Assembly: GCA_900102385.1 (NCBI GenBank)
Contig: FNBQ01000012.1
Span: 11,454-75,453 of the forward strand
DNA: 64,000 nt
From: Bacteroidales bacterium KHT7
GTDB taxonomy: Bacteria; Bacteroidota; Bacteroidia; Bacteroidales; Bacteroidaceae
Reading direction: 5' to 3'
Made by a program: the position numbers and the translations under genes
Notes under the pieces: generated by a model
What the model was told of the DNA's origin: nothing
Seen by the model: only the letters and a program-made list of their open reading frames with translations
Databases searched by the model: none
Part shown: piece by piece, positions 27,915 through 37,723 of the stretch
How positions within the stretch are numbered: the stretch's first letter is position 1
How the letters are laid out: each line of letters opens with the position of its first letter

Positions 27915-30257
27915 TCAGCGAGTTAGTAAAATTACGTCATTTTCGCGGTTTTTAGGGCTGACGGAATATTCAGCCTTGCCGTCTTTGAGCGATGCCTCGA
28001 CAATAGTATTGCCCGAAAGATGCATCTTGAAGCGCACGTTCCATTCTGGCGGACACGACGGGAAGAGGATGATTTTTCCGCCGTGCTCCTGAACGAGCAT
28101 CTCCTGAAGGGCAATCATTCCGCTGCCGCCCCAGTTGTGGTCGGGACTCCAGTCGTAGCCCGGCCCCCAGAAGGCTGGGAATCGGTACGACCCGTCGGAT
28201 AGTTTTTCGGTTACAAGTTGCTTTGCCTCATCGGTCAAACCAAGGCAAGCCGCCCAGATTGCATCCTGCTTCCACCCTTTCGACGTTCTGAACTTCAGAG
28301 CATCAGGGTCGAGTTTGTATGTGTTAAGAGCCACATTCAGGCTATCATCGGAGCATCCAATGCCATAAACGCGCCACGGAAAGACGGGATACAACTGCGG
28401 AGTTTCGACATTCTGAACGCGCTCCCACACAACGGCTGGCGCGATAGTCTTCTTGCCGTCAATCTCGCGATAAGGAACGTCGGGCAGTCGGCTCAGCAAG
28501 CCTTTGAAATATCTGACCAAATCCACGCCTTCGAGTCGTGCAGGCAACTTCTTCAGAGCCTTCGTGCGCTCGTCGGCGGTGAGTCCTTCCATCGGATTGT
28601 CGGCATCGCCGTATTTCTTTCTGAAATATTCAACAAGTTGCGAAGAAACCGTGCGAAGACCGGCAACCGTGCTCGAAGGGTTGTATGCCATCTTGTATGT
28701 CTCGCATCCGCTGCCGGGAAAGATTATGATTTTTCCGTCGGCATTGAGTTCCTTTCTGCCACGGCTGAGGGCGAGATAGCGGTAATGCTCGTCGAAGAAG
28801 CGCACGGCATCGACCATCCAATCCTCGTACTTGCTTATATCAATGTTCGAATATCTGTTAACCTCGAGAGCCATCGAAACAAATTCGAGAACCGTGTCCC
28901 ACTCATATTCGAGCCATGCGTTGAACTCCACTCCGGCATCTAACTGCTGCGGATGCTTGAATCCGTATTCGGCAGGATTCGGCAGTCCGTAGTTCTCAAT
29001 CTGCTCGGCAAAGCACGCGCCGGGATGATTCCAGTAAGCCTTGCATCGTTCCTTGGCATTCTGATACATATACAAGTATGTATCGAGCTGCGGTTTCAGA
29101 AGATCGAAGTCGCCGTTCTTCAGCATCGGCCAGTAGACAAGTCGCTGGTTCTGAGCCGTGAAAGTGCCACCGCCCCAAAGTCTGAAATCGGGACTGAAAG
29201 GATATTTGTCCGTAACCAAGGCGGGGTCGAAGGTAAACAGTCCGCCGTTGAATTTCGTAGGCCATTTTGAGTCTGAATTGCAGCCAAGCATATAGCGGAA
29301 CAGCGTGTAGTTACGCGAAAGATTCGCCCCATCGCCCTGAATGTCGATGTAACTGCGCTGCCAGAAGGCATGCCACCATTTCACGGTATTGTCGAATGCC
29401 TTGCTATGGTCTGTTTTCGCAGGAACGTCGTTCTTCTCGCTCCCAGCAGAAAGCCAAATTCGAGCTGCAACAGATTTCTTTCCTGCAATCGAGCGCGCCT
29501 TCCATCCGCGGAACGGAGTGCCTTGATATGTGCCGTCGGCAGTCTCGCCCGTGAAGTTCATCCCATCGAGAAGGATGATGGCAGAACTCACATTTCCGCC
29601 AACCGGATTTGCAAGATTCGCCTTAGAGCCGTCGAGTTTCTGAAGCGATACAGATGTGTCGAAAACCGTCTGCCGGCGGTTGCGATGATGCACCTCGAGC
29701 CGGTTTTTGCCTTTCAGACCAATGCTGTCGGCAAACGTGTGTGTCTGCTTGTTCATCACCCACTTGTAACTGCCCTGATGTCCCTCACCTTTTCGTATCT
29801 CCAAATCCCTGTATCGCCAGTTTTCGTAAGTCAGGGTGGCATCGATGTTCTTCTTGTCCGAAGCCTCAACACTTACGGCATGGCTGTTCAGGGCATCGAC
29901 CCAAATCTTTACTTTCAGCGAGCCTGATGTAATGAGCACGTAGCCGTCGTAGGTTTTCAGAATCTGCCTGAAGTTTTCGCTTTCATCAAGTTTGTAATTG
30001 TTGAAATGCAGGCGGATGCGTCCCATCTTCAGAAGCGTGTTAGCCTCGTCGAACGTGCCGCTCTTAGCCAAGTAGAGCATGATGTCGCCGTTCTCTGCCC
30101 ACACGTTCAGACCGATGTCACCGCCTCCGCATGGCATACTCTCGGATGAGTTGCGGCTGGGCGATGTCCAAACATAGTCGGCAGGCACGAAGGGCTTCTG
30201 AGCGTTGCTCCAGCCTATTCCGCAGACTGCAAATATCAGGAAAACTAATAATCGCAT
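27915..30257 (-). CDS. DUF5703-type (alpha/alpha)6-like putative glycoside hydrolase
   Basis: 780 aa with a signal peptide (MRLLVFLIFAVCGIGWSNAQ). The N-terminal beta-rich domain starts VPADYVWTSPSRNSSESMPCGGGDIGLNVWAENGDIMLYLAKSG, the signature of DUF5703 proteins, related in layout to GH95. The rest looks like an (alpha/alpha)6 toroid, with PGACFAEQIENYGLPNPAEYG and GPGYDWSPDHNWGGSGMIALQEML. The latter resembles the substrate-cleft segments of GH95/GH65-type enzymes. No activity can be assigned from sequence; a pectin-derived glycoside is likely from context. It starts 9 bases after the SASA gene, so the two are translationally close. Confidence 0.82.
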   Translation of the reverse strand: MRLLVFLIFAVCGIGWSNAQKPFVPADYVWTSPSRNSSESMPCGGGDIGLNVWAENGDIMLYLAKSGTFDEANTLLKMGRIRLHFNNYKLDESENFRQILKTYDGYVLITSGSLKVKIWVDALNSHAVSVEASDKKNIDATLTYENWRYRDLEIRKGEGHQGSYKWVMNKQTHTFADSIGLKGKNRLEVHHRNRRQTVFDTSVSLQKLDGSKANLANPVGGNVSSAIILLDGMNFTGETADGTYQGTPFRGWKARSIAGKKSVAARIWLSAGSEKNDVPAKTDHSKAFDNTVKWWHAFWQRSYIDIQGDGANLSRNYTLFRYMLGCNSDSKWPTKFNGGLFTFDPALVTDKYPFSPDFRLWGGGTFTAQNQRLVYWPMLKNGDFDLLKPQLDTYLYMYQNAKERCKAYWNHPGACFAEQIENYGLPNPAEYGFKHPQQLDAGVEFNAWLEYEWDTVLEFVSMALEVNRYSNIDISKYEDWMVDAVRFFDEHYRYLALSRGRKELNADGKIIIFPGSGCETYKMAYNPSSTVAGLRTVSSQLVEYFRKKYGDADNPMEGLTADERTKALKKLPARLEGVDLVRYFKGLLSRLPDVPYREIDGKKTIAPAVVWERVQNVETPQLYPVFPWRVYGIGCSDDSLNVALNTYKLDPDALKFRTSKGWKQDAIWAACLGLTDEAKQLVTEKLSDGSYRFPAFWGPGYDWSPDHNWGGSGMIALQEMLVQEHGGKIILFPSCPPEWNVRFKMHLSGNTIVEASLKDGKAEYSVSPKNRENDVILLTR

Positions 30258-30266
30258 AAGGTAGGA

Positions 30267-31706
30267 CTACTGTTTTTTTGTGAGTGGGTCTTTGTAGCTA
30301 TCTGTTCTGAACGATGTGAACGGAATGCCCTCGCAGAACACATCGCCCTCGGCCCAGTTCTTGAAGGCATAGCGGACGTTTACAGGCTTCTTAACCGCGT
30401 CGCTCTTGACCAAAATGTGACTGCGCACGCCCCAAGCCTTGGCTGGATGGAAAACGCCGTCCTCGCCTGCCACCTCGAAGTTCTGGCTCTCGCCGCCCTT
30501 GATGTAAGGCCACATTCCGCAGTTATTGAAAACGATGTCTACGGTATCGTTCTTTATCGTCATCTGCTTGAAGGTTGGCGACTCGCAAGCCACGCCTTTC
30601 ATTCCGTAAGTCTTGCTGAGAGCCTGATATGCCAAGCGTTCGCCGGCAAGCTGTTTCTTCTCGGGGTGAATGCCTTTCTCCAATCCGGCATCCATAAGGC
30701 AAGCCATTCCGCTGTTGCTTATCTTCTGCAAAGCCAAAACCTGCTGCTCGCGAAGATATGCGGTGTTGTATATCGGCTGACCTTTCTCGGTAATTATCGA
30801 ATAGTCGTAAGGTGCTATCTGGCAATAGTAGAACGGGAAATCGCCTATGCCCCATTGCGCGCGCCATCCGCTAACCATCGATGCCATCATGTCGCTGTAT
30901 GTCTCGGCACGATTCCAGTTGTCCTCGCCCTGATACCATATCGCGCCGCGTATTCCGTAGCCGATGACAGGGTGCAACATTCCGTTGTATAGAACGGTTG
31001 GAGTGCGGTTTTTCGACTTTATGTCCTCTTGTGTGCGCGGAATCTGTGCAGATGGGAAATCGGCGAGCATCTTCTCGTCCATCCAAGCCTCGCAAGCCGA
31101 GCCGCCCCACGCCGTAACGATGAGTCCCACCGGAACATCGGGCTTTACCATCTGCAACATCCGTCCGAAGTAGAATGCCGTTGCGCTGAATTCGCGCACG
31201 CTCTCGGCATTTGCCATGAGCCACGAGCCTACAACATCATCTTTCGGAGTGAGCGATGATGAGCGTTTAACGGTAAACAGTCGCATATTTGGATTTGTAC
31301 TGAGAACCGCGTCACGATTGCCGTTCTCAACCGGCTGGCACTTGAAGCCTTTCATCGGCATCTCCATGTTGCTCTGTCCGGCGCAAAGCCACACCTCGCC
31401 CACAAGCACGTTGTTGAGTGTTACGCTCTGTCCGTCGGAAATGGTTACAGAATATGGTCCTCCAGCCTGCGGAGTCTTTACGGCAATCTTCCATTTGCCG
31501 TCATTTCCCGCCTTTGCCGAGAATTTAGCCTTCTTGTCCCAACTTGCCGTAATCGTTACGGTTTTGCCAGCATCGGCTGTTCCCCAAATGTTAACGTCTG
31601 ATTGCTGCTGAAGCACCATGTTGTCGCAGAACAAAGCCGGCAACTTTATTGCCGCGCTCGCGTTCAGGCACAACGCGCTGAAAAGTGTGAAAATAAGTTT
31701 CTTCAT
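30267..31706 (-). CDS. Sialate O-acetylesterase-like (SASA family) carbohydrate esterase
   Basis: 479 aa with a signal peptide (MKKLIFTLFSALCLNASA). A beta-sandwich at 20-100 (LPALFCDNMVLQQQSDVNIWGTADAGKTV) precedes an SGNH domain. Block I is EVWLCAGQSNMEMPMKG with the nucleophile Ser in GQSNM. Block II is GLIVTAWGGSACEAWM, followed by GAIWYQGEDNW and a C-terminal block EKGIHPEKKQLAGERLAYQAL holding the catalytic His. Family members remove acetyl groups from sialic acid or, in plant-glycan loci, from pectin or xylan sugars. The latter fits here, next to rhamnosidase and DUF5703 genes. Confidence 0.92.
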   Translation of the reverse strand: MKKLIFTLFSALCLNASAAIKLPALFCDNMVLQQQSDVNIWGTADAGKTVTITASWDKKAKFSAKAGNDGKWKIAVKTPQAGGPYSVTISDGQSVTLNNVLVGEVWLCAGQSNMEMPMKGFKCQPVENGNRDAVLSTNPNMRLFTVKRSSSLTPKDDVVGSWLMANAESVREFSATAFYFGRMLQMVKPDVPVGLIVTAWGGSACEAWMDEKMLADFPSAQIPRTQEDIKSKNRTPTVLYNGMLHPVIGYGIRGAIWYQGEDNWNRAETYSDMMASMVSGWRAQWGIGDFPFYYCQIAPYDYSIITEKGQPIYNTAYLREQQVLALQKISNSGMACLMDAGLEKGIHPEKKQLAGERLAYQALSKTYGMKGVACESPTFKQMTIKNDTVDIVFNNCGMWPYIKGGESQNFEVAGEDGVFHPAKAWGVRSHILVKSDAVKKPVNVRYAFKNWAEGDVFCEGIPFTSFRTDSYKDPLTKKQ

Positions 31707-31757
31707 TTATATCATTTAGTTATAGTTTTTACTTTTTTTCGGTTAGAGAAGGCAGCC

Positions 31758-34700
31758 TCATCGCTGCACTTCCCATTGTATGCCGCCTATCAGTCCGGCA
31801 GGAATGACCTCGAACGGATTGCTGCGGTAGTTGGCATTTGTCCAGATGCCGTCGAAAGGTGCTTTGCCAACGCTCGCGCCCTTTATGGCATTGTTCCATG
31901 TGTTCTGAACGGTAATCTGCACATCGACGGTCTTTCCCTTGGCATTTTGCAGAGCGTCGGTCACATCTACCTTGCAAGGCGCGAACCACAGAGTTCCGCA
32001 ATCGGCGTTGTTCACCTTTACCGATGCCACGTCGCGAAGATTGTCGAGTACGAGATAGACTCTCGCGCCCTTAGCCGTCTTTGGTCGCTTTATTTTAAGC
32101 TGATATTCGGCTGTGCCTGAGTAATATTTTATCTTCTCGTCGGATGATGCCGACCAGTCGAAGAACACGTCCTTCGCGCTACCGCTGATTGTCGTTGATG
32201 GCAGATTGCAGAATTTCAGACTGCCTTCTGATGCGAAGACTGCCGGCTCGGTCTGAACCATCGGCTCGGCTGATGTCTCGGCATTTCTGCCCTGCTGTCC
32301 GAACACAATGAAGAGCGATTCAGCCGGCTGAAGTGTGAGTCTTACGACTGTTCTGCCGTCCTTGTATTCTGTGGCGAAGTCGTTGCGCGTCTTACCCGTC
32401 ATCGGATTCCATAGTTCAACCACGCGGTCGGTCTGGCGGAAGCTGAGTTCAACATCGCGCTTTCTGCCCGAAATGCTTGCCACAAAATAGATGTCCATCT
32501 CCTCGCCCTTGCGATGTGTCCACACCATACTGTCGGGTGCAATCACGTCGGGCTGCACGTTCTTCAACTCGCCGTCGTTCAGAGTGTAGTCTATCACGTT
32601 GCAGCCGTTCTTCTTCAGTTCTTCAATCTTCTTCTTTGTCTCTTCCGAGATGTTCGATTTATCAACGACCAGAGTTGCGTATTCTGCACCCGATGCAAGT
32701 CTGAGTCTGCCGTCTTCTGCCTTGGCATGATTGTGCAGTACATCAGGATTCATCGAGTCGTACTGATAGCCGTGAAGCGCGCCCCACCACAGTTCGGCAC
32801 GGTTTATGTTCTTGGCAAAGCCCACGCCGTTCACCTTGTCCATCGGCTGCCCTTCGTTCTTCATTCGTGCCTTCTCTGCCTCGACTTTCTCCTTGCCGTA
32901 AAGTCCCGGCAGAAGGGTTATGAGTTTCTCGGGGAGGACGGCGCGCGACGGGAGTTCATCGCCTGTGTAGACGGCAATATCTGCCACCGGCTTGCCGTAC
33001 TGAAGCAACGTCTGGCATCGTGCGGCATAGAGGCTCAAGGCTGGTGCGCCGAGAGTCCACCATGTGTTGTCGCGCTGGAAGTAGAAACCAATGCCATCGA
33101 GCGTCATTCCCGGTTTGCGGTCGAGCCACGGATTGTGGGTATAGACGTGATAGAACAGCTTGTTTATGCCAAGCGAGAAGTTGCAGTCGAGCAGCGACTT
33201 GACCGTTGCCGGCGTCTCGTCCCAATGTCCGCGAAGCTGCGTAAAGCCCTCTGCCTGCACGATGTTCTTTCCGTAGATGTGCGCTCCGCTTATGGCATCG
33301 AGCATATCGTTTGGCTTGTCGTGCGTAGGACTCTGAAGCCAGAACTCGCCCATCGGTCTGTCGCTTACAGAGTAATGCAGAAGTCCATCGCTCATCATCG
33401 TCGGAGCAACGCACTCGGTGCTCAACTCGCAGTTGTATCTCTCGGCCTCTGCCTTTGCCGTTTTGAAGAACACATCTACGATGAGTTCGCTTATCGTCTT
33501 GCGCACATCGCGCAGCACCTGTTCGCTCTTCTCGTGGCTCTCAACCGGCACGCCTGTCATAACGGGCAGATAAGGCATAAGGTCGTATCCTCTTCGTGCC
33601 TTGAACTCGTCGGCAAAGTTGCTGCTCCAGTTCTGCGAGCCGCACTCCCAGCTGTCAACGTGCATTCGGGTTATAACGCGGCGCGCCACGGCTTTGTCAA
33701 CATGGTTGTATATTGCGCCGAACCAGCCGTCAATCTGCTTTTTTACTGCCGATGTGCTGAACTTATCACATTCCAGACCTCTTCCGCCGCCTGCCGTGGC
33801 ATTCTCGTGCCCTGTTGATGTGTGGCCTATGCGAATAATGCGCCAGCAGCCTTCGGGCAGAGACGGATTATTCAGCGTTCCGTCTGCCGAGAGGCTCGCG
33901 GTAAGGTCGATAATATCTTTTGTCTGAACAAAATGCGATGGCTTGGCAAATTTGTCTGCATCTATTCGCCACACAAGTCCGCTCTTGCCCTGCCATTGGT
34001 CTATGCTCGCCCTACGATGAAGCACGATGTTCTTCAGCTTAAGGTTTGGCTTCCACTTGGCGGCATCGAGGCTCTCGCTTCCCGGCTCGGTGCCTTCGGG
34101 AGTCCATGTAAAGCGAAAGTAGCGCGCCGTTGTCTCGGGTACGGCAAAAGTGTAGCTGAAGTCGGAGTCCTGCCATCCGCTGCGTGGCGGTACGAACTCC
34201 TTTACCTTGGTGAATGTTTCGCCGTCGTTGCTTGCAAGCATCGTCATTCTTAGCGACTGCATGTTTCGTACCGATGGCGTGATGTCTACGCTGCGCACCG
34301 TAAATGCCTTTTCGTATTCGAGTTGTATGTAGCAACTTCCGGTGGCGCGGAATGTTCCGTTGTTAAGCGTTACGCCTGCCGAGTATGTCTTTTGGCACGG
34401 CATGGTGTCGGACACTACAGTCTTAATAACAGGAACGGCAAGAACCTTTATATCTTCGTAATATCCTTTGTAGCTCTCTGGCTTAGGCAGTCTTATTTGC
34501 TTTATGGCTTTCTTGCCGCGACTAACGATAGTGTCGGCAGATACAATCTTCTGCATACTCTCCTCGGGCTTTATCCACGGACCGCCGGCAAGGGCGAATC
34601 CGTCGCTTACATGAATGCCAAGCTGTAGTCCGTTTCTGTCTGCCTCGGCAACGCTGTGTCCAATCATCTTCCACCACTCTTCTGTCAGTTGCTGCGCCTT

Positions 34701-34973
34701 GCCCTCATATTCGGGACGGCGGTCGGTGCCGTAGATTGGCATAAGGTAGCATCCGCCAAGTCCGGCTTGCTTCATTGCCTCTATATCGGCAGTTATCCCC
34801 TCCTCGCTCACCGCTCCGTACATCCAGTACCAGAAGCACCACGGCAGCGACTCGCCCGACGGCGAACCGAACTGCTTGTACAACTGTGCCTTTGTCTGCG
34901 CACTTATCGGCATAATCTGGCAAAAGCCAATAATCACAGCCAGCACAACCTTAAAAATATTTATTTTCATCAA
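31758..34973 (-). CDS. GH106 family alpha-L-rhamnosidase
   Basis: 1071 aa (or 1070 from ATG 34970) with a signal peptide ending near PISAQ. GH106 features are PWCFWYWMYGAVSEEGITADIEAMKQAGLGG at the start of the barrel, GLQLGIHVSDGFALAGGPWI, RMHVDSWECGSQNWSSNFADEFKARRGYDLMPYLPVMTG, the ELSTECVAPTMMSDGLLHYSVSDRPMGEFW region and the HVYTHNPWLD stretch. A C-terminal galactose-binding-like domain ends the protein. The family hydrolyses alpha-L-rhamnosides by inversion and acts on rhamnogalacturonan in Bacteroides. It heads the four-gene operon and has a good promoter at 34996-35025. Confidence 0.94.
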   Translation of the reverse strand: MMKINIFKVVLAVIIGFCQIMPISAQTKAQLYKQFGSPSGESLPWCFWYWMYGAVSEEGITADIEAMKQAGLGGCYLMPIYGTDRRPEYEGKAQQLTEEWWKMIGHSVAEADRNGLQLGIHVSDGFALAGGPWIKPEESMQKIVSADTIVSRGKKAIKQIRLPKPESYKGYYEDIKVLAVPVIKTVVSDTMPCQKTYSAGVTLNNGTFRATGSCYIQLEYEKAFTVRSVDITPSVRNMQSLRMTMLASNDGETFTKVKEFVPPRSGWQDSDFSYTFAVPETTARYFRFTWTPEGTEPGSESLDAAKWKPNLKLKNIVLHRRASIDQWQGKSGLVWRIDADKFAKPSHFVQTKDIIDLTASLSADGTLNNPSLPEGCWRIIRIGHTSTGHENATAGGGRGLECDKFSTSAVKKQIDGWFGAIYNHVDKAVARRVITRMHVDSWECGSQNWSSNFADEFKARRGYDLMPYLPVMTGVPVESHEKSEQVLRDVRKTISELIVDVFFKTAKAEAERYNCELSTECVAPTMMSDGLLHYSVSDRPMGEFWLQSPTHDKPNDMLDAISGAHIYGKNIVQAEGFTQLRGHWDETPATVKSLLDCNFSLGINKLFYHVYTHNPWLDRKPGMTLDGIGFYFQRDNTWWTLGAPALSLYAARCQTLLQYGKPVADIAVYTGDELPSRAVLPEKLITLLPGLYGKEKVEAEKARMKNEGQPMDKVNGVGFAKNINRAELWWGALHGYQYDSMNPDVLHNHAKAEDGRLRLASGAEYATLVVDKSNISEETKKKIEELKKNGCNVIDYTLNDGELKNVQPDVIAPDSMVWTHRKGEEMDIYFVASISGRKRDVELSFRQTDRVVELWNPMTGKTRNDFATEYKDGRTVVRLTLQPAESLFIVFGQQGRNAETSAEPMVQTEPAVFASEGSLKFCNLPSTTISGSAKDVFFDWSASSDEKIKYYSGTAEYQLKIKRPKTAKGARVYLVLDNLRDVASVKVNNADCGTLWFAPCKVDVTDALQNAKGKTVDVQITVQNTWNNAIKGASVGKAPFDGIWTNANYRSNPFEVIPAGLIGGIQWEVQR

Positions 34974-34995
34974 CTTAAAGAATTTACCTATTTTG

Positions 34996-35025
34996 CAAAA
35001 ATAAGCATAATTAACTTAACTACAA
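34996..35025 (-). promoter_or_regulatory. Promoter of the GH106-SASA-DUF5703-GH2 operon
   Basis: On the minus strand TTG (plus CAA 35023-35025) is followed after 19 bases by TATTTTTG (35003-34996). The ATG at 34973 would be about 16 bases from the start site. No regulator gene (HTCS, ECF or AraC) lies nearby. Confidence 0.5.
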
Positions 35026-35173
35026 GTAATATGTACGCTTTTTTTGTACGATGTACAGCCGTTTTAAAGATGGCGGTATGACGTTCTTTTTAACAATTCA
35101 TCTCTCGATGTTGCAGTTGCGCACGACAATGGGGCCTGCCTGCCGATGCTTTGCTTTTTCAAAATATCGAATA

Positions 35174-36730
35174 TCAGCCAATCGCCACATTTTCGATGTT
35201 GCGTGTTTCCTTGCTGAAGTTCATGCCTATGCGGATTATCTTCTGACCGTTTAGTTCGAAAGGAAGGGTGTAATGCTTGTCTTCAATCTGCGCAAGTGCT
35301 TCCTCGGCCGTGCCATCGAGTTTGAATTCCATGACGTAGCAGAACTTCGGAGTCTGGAGCACGAGGTCAATACGTCCCTCGCTTGTCATATATTCAGCCT
35401 GAACATACTGGCCGGCAAGCTTGCTTACTATCCAGATTACGTTCTGATAATGATTCTCCAAATCCTTGATGAGCATGTATGGAGTGTCGGCAAAGAGCGC
35501 ACGGAGACGCTTAACGAACTGCTCGGTATTGCCGACGCGGAGGTCAAGCACAAAATTCTTCAGGTCGAAGGCCGACTTGCTCCGCTCTTTCGATATGTAC
35601 CACGGCAGAAGGAACTTGGTGAAGCCGATATTCACTTCCTCGTTAGGGAAGCCGAGCGTATATTCGCCAAACTCCGGGTCGTAGTCCTTTATGGTTAGAT
35701 AACCGCTCTGATAGATGACAGGTATCGGGTCTTTAGATGTTGAGTCGATGCTGTTTAGTGTATCGGCATCGGCCTTGGCGTTTGCCATCGCCTCAAGATT
35801 ATAGTCGTCGCGCTGGAGGAGTTCAACGAGATAAGTCGGCGTGCCTGTCTCGAACCAGTAGCTGCCGAAATCCATAGAATCAAGCGCATTAAGCACGCTA
35901 AACGGATTATACATTCCGGTAGAATTCTCGCGAAAATGATATCCGTCGTACATCCGTTTCATATTTGCCAAAGCCTCGTCGTATGTCATTCCGCAGGTGT
36001 CGGCAAGACGCTCGACATGCTTGGCAAGCGTTGTCTTTATCTCGGTTTCCGTCAGACCGCACATCTCAACATATCGCCTGTCCATCGATATGTCTTTCAG
36101 ATTGTTGAGGTCGCTGAAAACGCTCACCTTGCCAAACTTCGTTACGCCTGTCAGAAGCGCGAAACGGATGCAGCCATCCTTGCTCTTCAAAGCGCCATAG
36201 AATCCTTTGAGAGTGCTGCGGAACTCATCTTGCAGTTCTTCGTTGCCTATGGCCTGAAGCATCGGCTTGTCATATTCGTCTACAAGGATTACAACACCAC
36301 GGCCTGTCTTGTCGTATGCACGTTGAATGACGTTCTCAAATCTCATTCCAAGAGGAAGGTCTTTTCTTGCACAATCAAACTCTTGCTCCCACTCCGAGAG
36401 GGAATTGTCAAGTTTCTTGTCAAGCACTTCCTTTGAATCGTATCTGTTTGTATTCAAATCCAGATGCAGCACAGGATGCTTTGCCCAGTCAATATCGAGC
36501 TTGTCGGCAATGGCAAGCCCTTCGAACAGTTCGCGCTTTCCGTCAAAAACCGCATGAATGGTAGACATCAGCAACGACTTGCCAAAACGACGCGGACGAG
36601 ACAGAAAATAATATTTTCCGCCCGCTATCAAGTTGTATATAAGTTCTGTCTTATCAACATAAAGATATCCACTTTTACGAAGACTTTCAAAGTCCTGCAA
36701 ACCAATTGGCAATGTCTTTAGCTGTTCCAT
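35174..36730 (-). CDS. AAA-ATPase-like / PD-(D/E)XK nuclease-like protein
   Basis: 518 aa from ATG 36730 (MEQLKTLPIGLQDFESL). The ORF start 84 bases upstream would include the promoter at 36757-36787. The N-terminal AAA-ATPase-like domain has a modified P-loop, FLSRPRRFGKSLLMSTI, and a Walker B-like VVILVDEYDKP. The C-terminal PD-(D/E)XK-like domain ends EGRIDLVLQTPKFCYVMEFKL, with the D...E-x-K pattern. This architecture (AAA-ATPase-like plus PDDEXK_9-type) is very common and often multi-copy in Bacteroidales, and is thought to relate to mobile-element or defence functions. Its true substrate is unknown. It is divergent from the ypfJ-like gene. Confidence 0.88.
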   Translation of the reverse strand: MEQLKTLPIGLQDFESLRKSGYLYVDKTELIYNLIAGGKYYFLSRPRRFGKSLLMSTIHAVFDGKRELFEGLAIADKLDIDWAKHPVLHLDLNTNRYDSKEVLDKKLDNSLSEWEQEFDCARKDLPLGMRFENVIQRAYDKTGRGVVILVDEYDKPMLQAIGNEELQDEFRSTLKGFYGALKSKDGCIRFALLTGVTKFGKVSVFSDLNNLKDISMDRRYVEMCGLTETEIKTTLAKHVERLADTCGMTYDEALANMKRMYDGYHFRENSTGMYNPFSVLNALDSMDFGSYWFETGTPTYLVELLQRDDYNLEAMANAKADADTLNSIDSTSKDPIPVIYQSGYLTIKDYDPEFGEYTLGFPNEEVNIGFTKFLLPWYISKERSKSAFDLKNFVLDLRVGNTEQFVKRLRALFADTPYMLIKDLENHYQNVIWIVSKLAGQYVQAEYMTSEGRIDLVLQTPKFCYVMEFKLDGTAEEALAQIEDKHYTLPFELNGQKIIRIGMNFSKETRNIENVAIG

Positions 36731-36756
36731 ATCACACGAGTTTTCTGAATTTTCGA

Positions 36757-36787
36757 CAAATATACGACATAAGAGAGTAAAGACAAA
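36757..36787 (-). promoter_or_regulatory. Promoter of the AAA/PD-(D/E)XK gene
   Basis: TTTTG (plus CAAAA at 36783-36787), then 18 bases, then TATATTTG (36764-36757) on the minus strand. The ATG at 36730 is about 20 bases from the expected start site, which decides the start codon. Confidence 0.55.
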
Positions 36788-36798
36788 ATTATTTTTGA

Positions 36799-36806
36799 CT
36801 ATCTTT
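36799..36806 (+). promoter_or_regulatory. -7 box of the YpfJ-like metallopeptidase gene
   Basis: TATCTTTG on the plus strand, 47 bases before the ATG at 36854. It is divergent from, and close to, the promoter at 36757-36787. Confidence 0.5.
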
Positions 36807-36853
36807 GTCAGCAAAATTCAACAATAAATTTAAACTGATAAAAGCATATATCT

Positions 36854-37723
36854 ATGAGACTAAACGGAAGACGCGAAAGCGACAACGTTGACGACCGCCG
36901 CGGAAAGGGCGGCGCAAAGGCTGGACTGGCAGGAATTGGCGGAATTATTGCCATCGTTGTAATAACCCTGCTATCGGGCGGTGACCTTTCGACTGTATTT
37001 CAGAACCTTTCGCAAAGCGGCGCGCTGAGCGGCGGGCAGACTACTGAACAGAATTATCAGCCTACTGCCGAGGAGGAGGAACTTGCCAAGTTCTCAAAGC
37101 AGATTCTGGCATCGACCGAGGATATCTGGACCGAGGAGTTCAAGAAGATGGGCAAGACTTATCAGGCTCCAAAGATGGTGCTGTTTACCAACGCCGTAGA
37201 GAGCGGATGCGGAAACGCTACCTCTTCAACAGGTCCGTTCTACTGCTCTGCCGACCAGACTGTATATATCGACCTGTCGTTCTTCTCTACCATGAAGAAG
37301 ACTCTCGGAGCCGACGGCGACTTTGCATACGCCTACGTCATAGCGCACGAGGTGGGACATCATGTTCAGTATCTTCTGGGCGACTTGCAGAAGGCACACC
37401 AGCAGATGAGCCGCGTCAGCGAGAAGGAGGCTAACCAGATAAGCGTGCGCCTCGAGCTTCAGGCCGATTTCTATGCCGGCGTATGGGGACATCTCGAGAA
37501 CAAGCGTTTCAAGTCGCTCGAAGATGGCGACATAGAGGAAGCACTCAACACGGCTTCGAAGATTGGCGACGACTATCTGCAAAAGAAGCATCAGGGCTAC
37601 ACGGTTCCCGAAAGCTTTAACCACGGTCGCGCCGACCAGCGTCACAAATGGCTGAAGAAGGGTCTCACGACCGGCGACTTCACACAAGGCGACACATTCT
37701 CACCAAACTATAACGACCTTTAA
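36854..37723 (+). CDS. YpfJ-type neutral zinc metallopeptidase
   Basis: 289 aa. The N-terminal ~25 residues are charged and glycine-rich (MRLNGRRESDNVDDRRGKGG) and are followed by one membrane segment (GLAGIGGIIAIVVITLLSGG), as in the Zn_peptidase (YpfJ/KPN_02809) family. The catalytic domain has SGCGNATSSTGPFYCSADQTVYIDLSFF and the zinc site IAHEVGHHVQYLLG at about residues 161-174; the third ligand is probably the Glu in VRLELQADFYAGVWGH. The C-terminal FNHGRADQRHKWLKKG is also conserved in the family. The physiological substrate is unknown. Stop codon TAA lies inside the terminator stem. Confidence 0.93.
   Translation: MRLNGRRESDNVDDRRGKGGAKAGLAGIGGIIAIVVITLLSGGDLSTVFQNLSQSGALSGGQTTEQNYQPTAEEEELAKFSKQILASTEDIWTEEFKKMGKTYQAPKMVLFTNAVESGCGNATSSTGPFYCSADQTVYIDLSFFSTMKKTLGADGDFAYAYVIAHEVGHHVQYLLGDLQKAHQQMSRVSEKEANQISVRLELQADFYAGVWGHLENKRFKSLEDGDIEEALNTASKIGDDYLQKKHQGYTVPESFNHGRADQRHKWLKKGLTTGDFTQGDTFSPNYNDL

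Noticed and set aside
32514-33818. 434-codon plus-strand ORF opposite the GH106 gene
   Set aside because: Antisense shadow; the GH106 frame carries clear family motifs throughout.
35034-35173. Possible additional repeat element near TGTACGCTTTTTTTGTACG
   Set aside because: Only a short inverted GTAC pair without 11-bp register or leader similarity.
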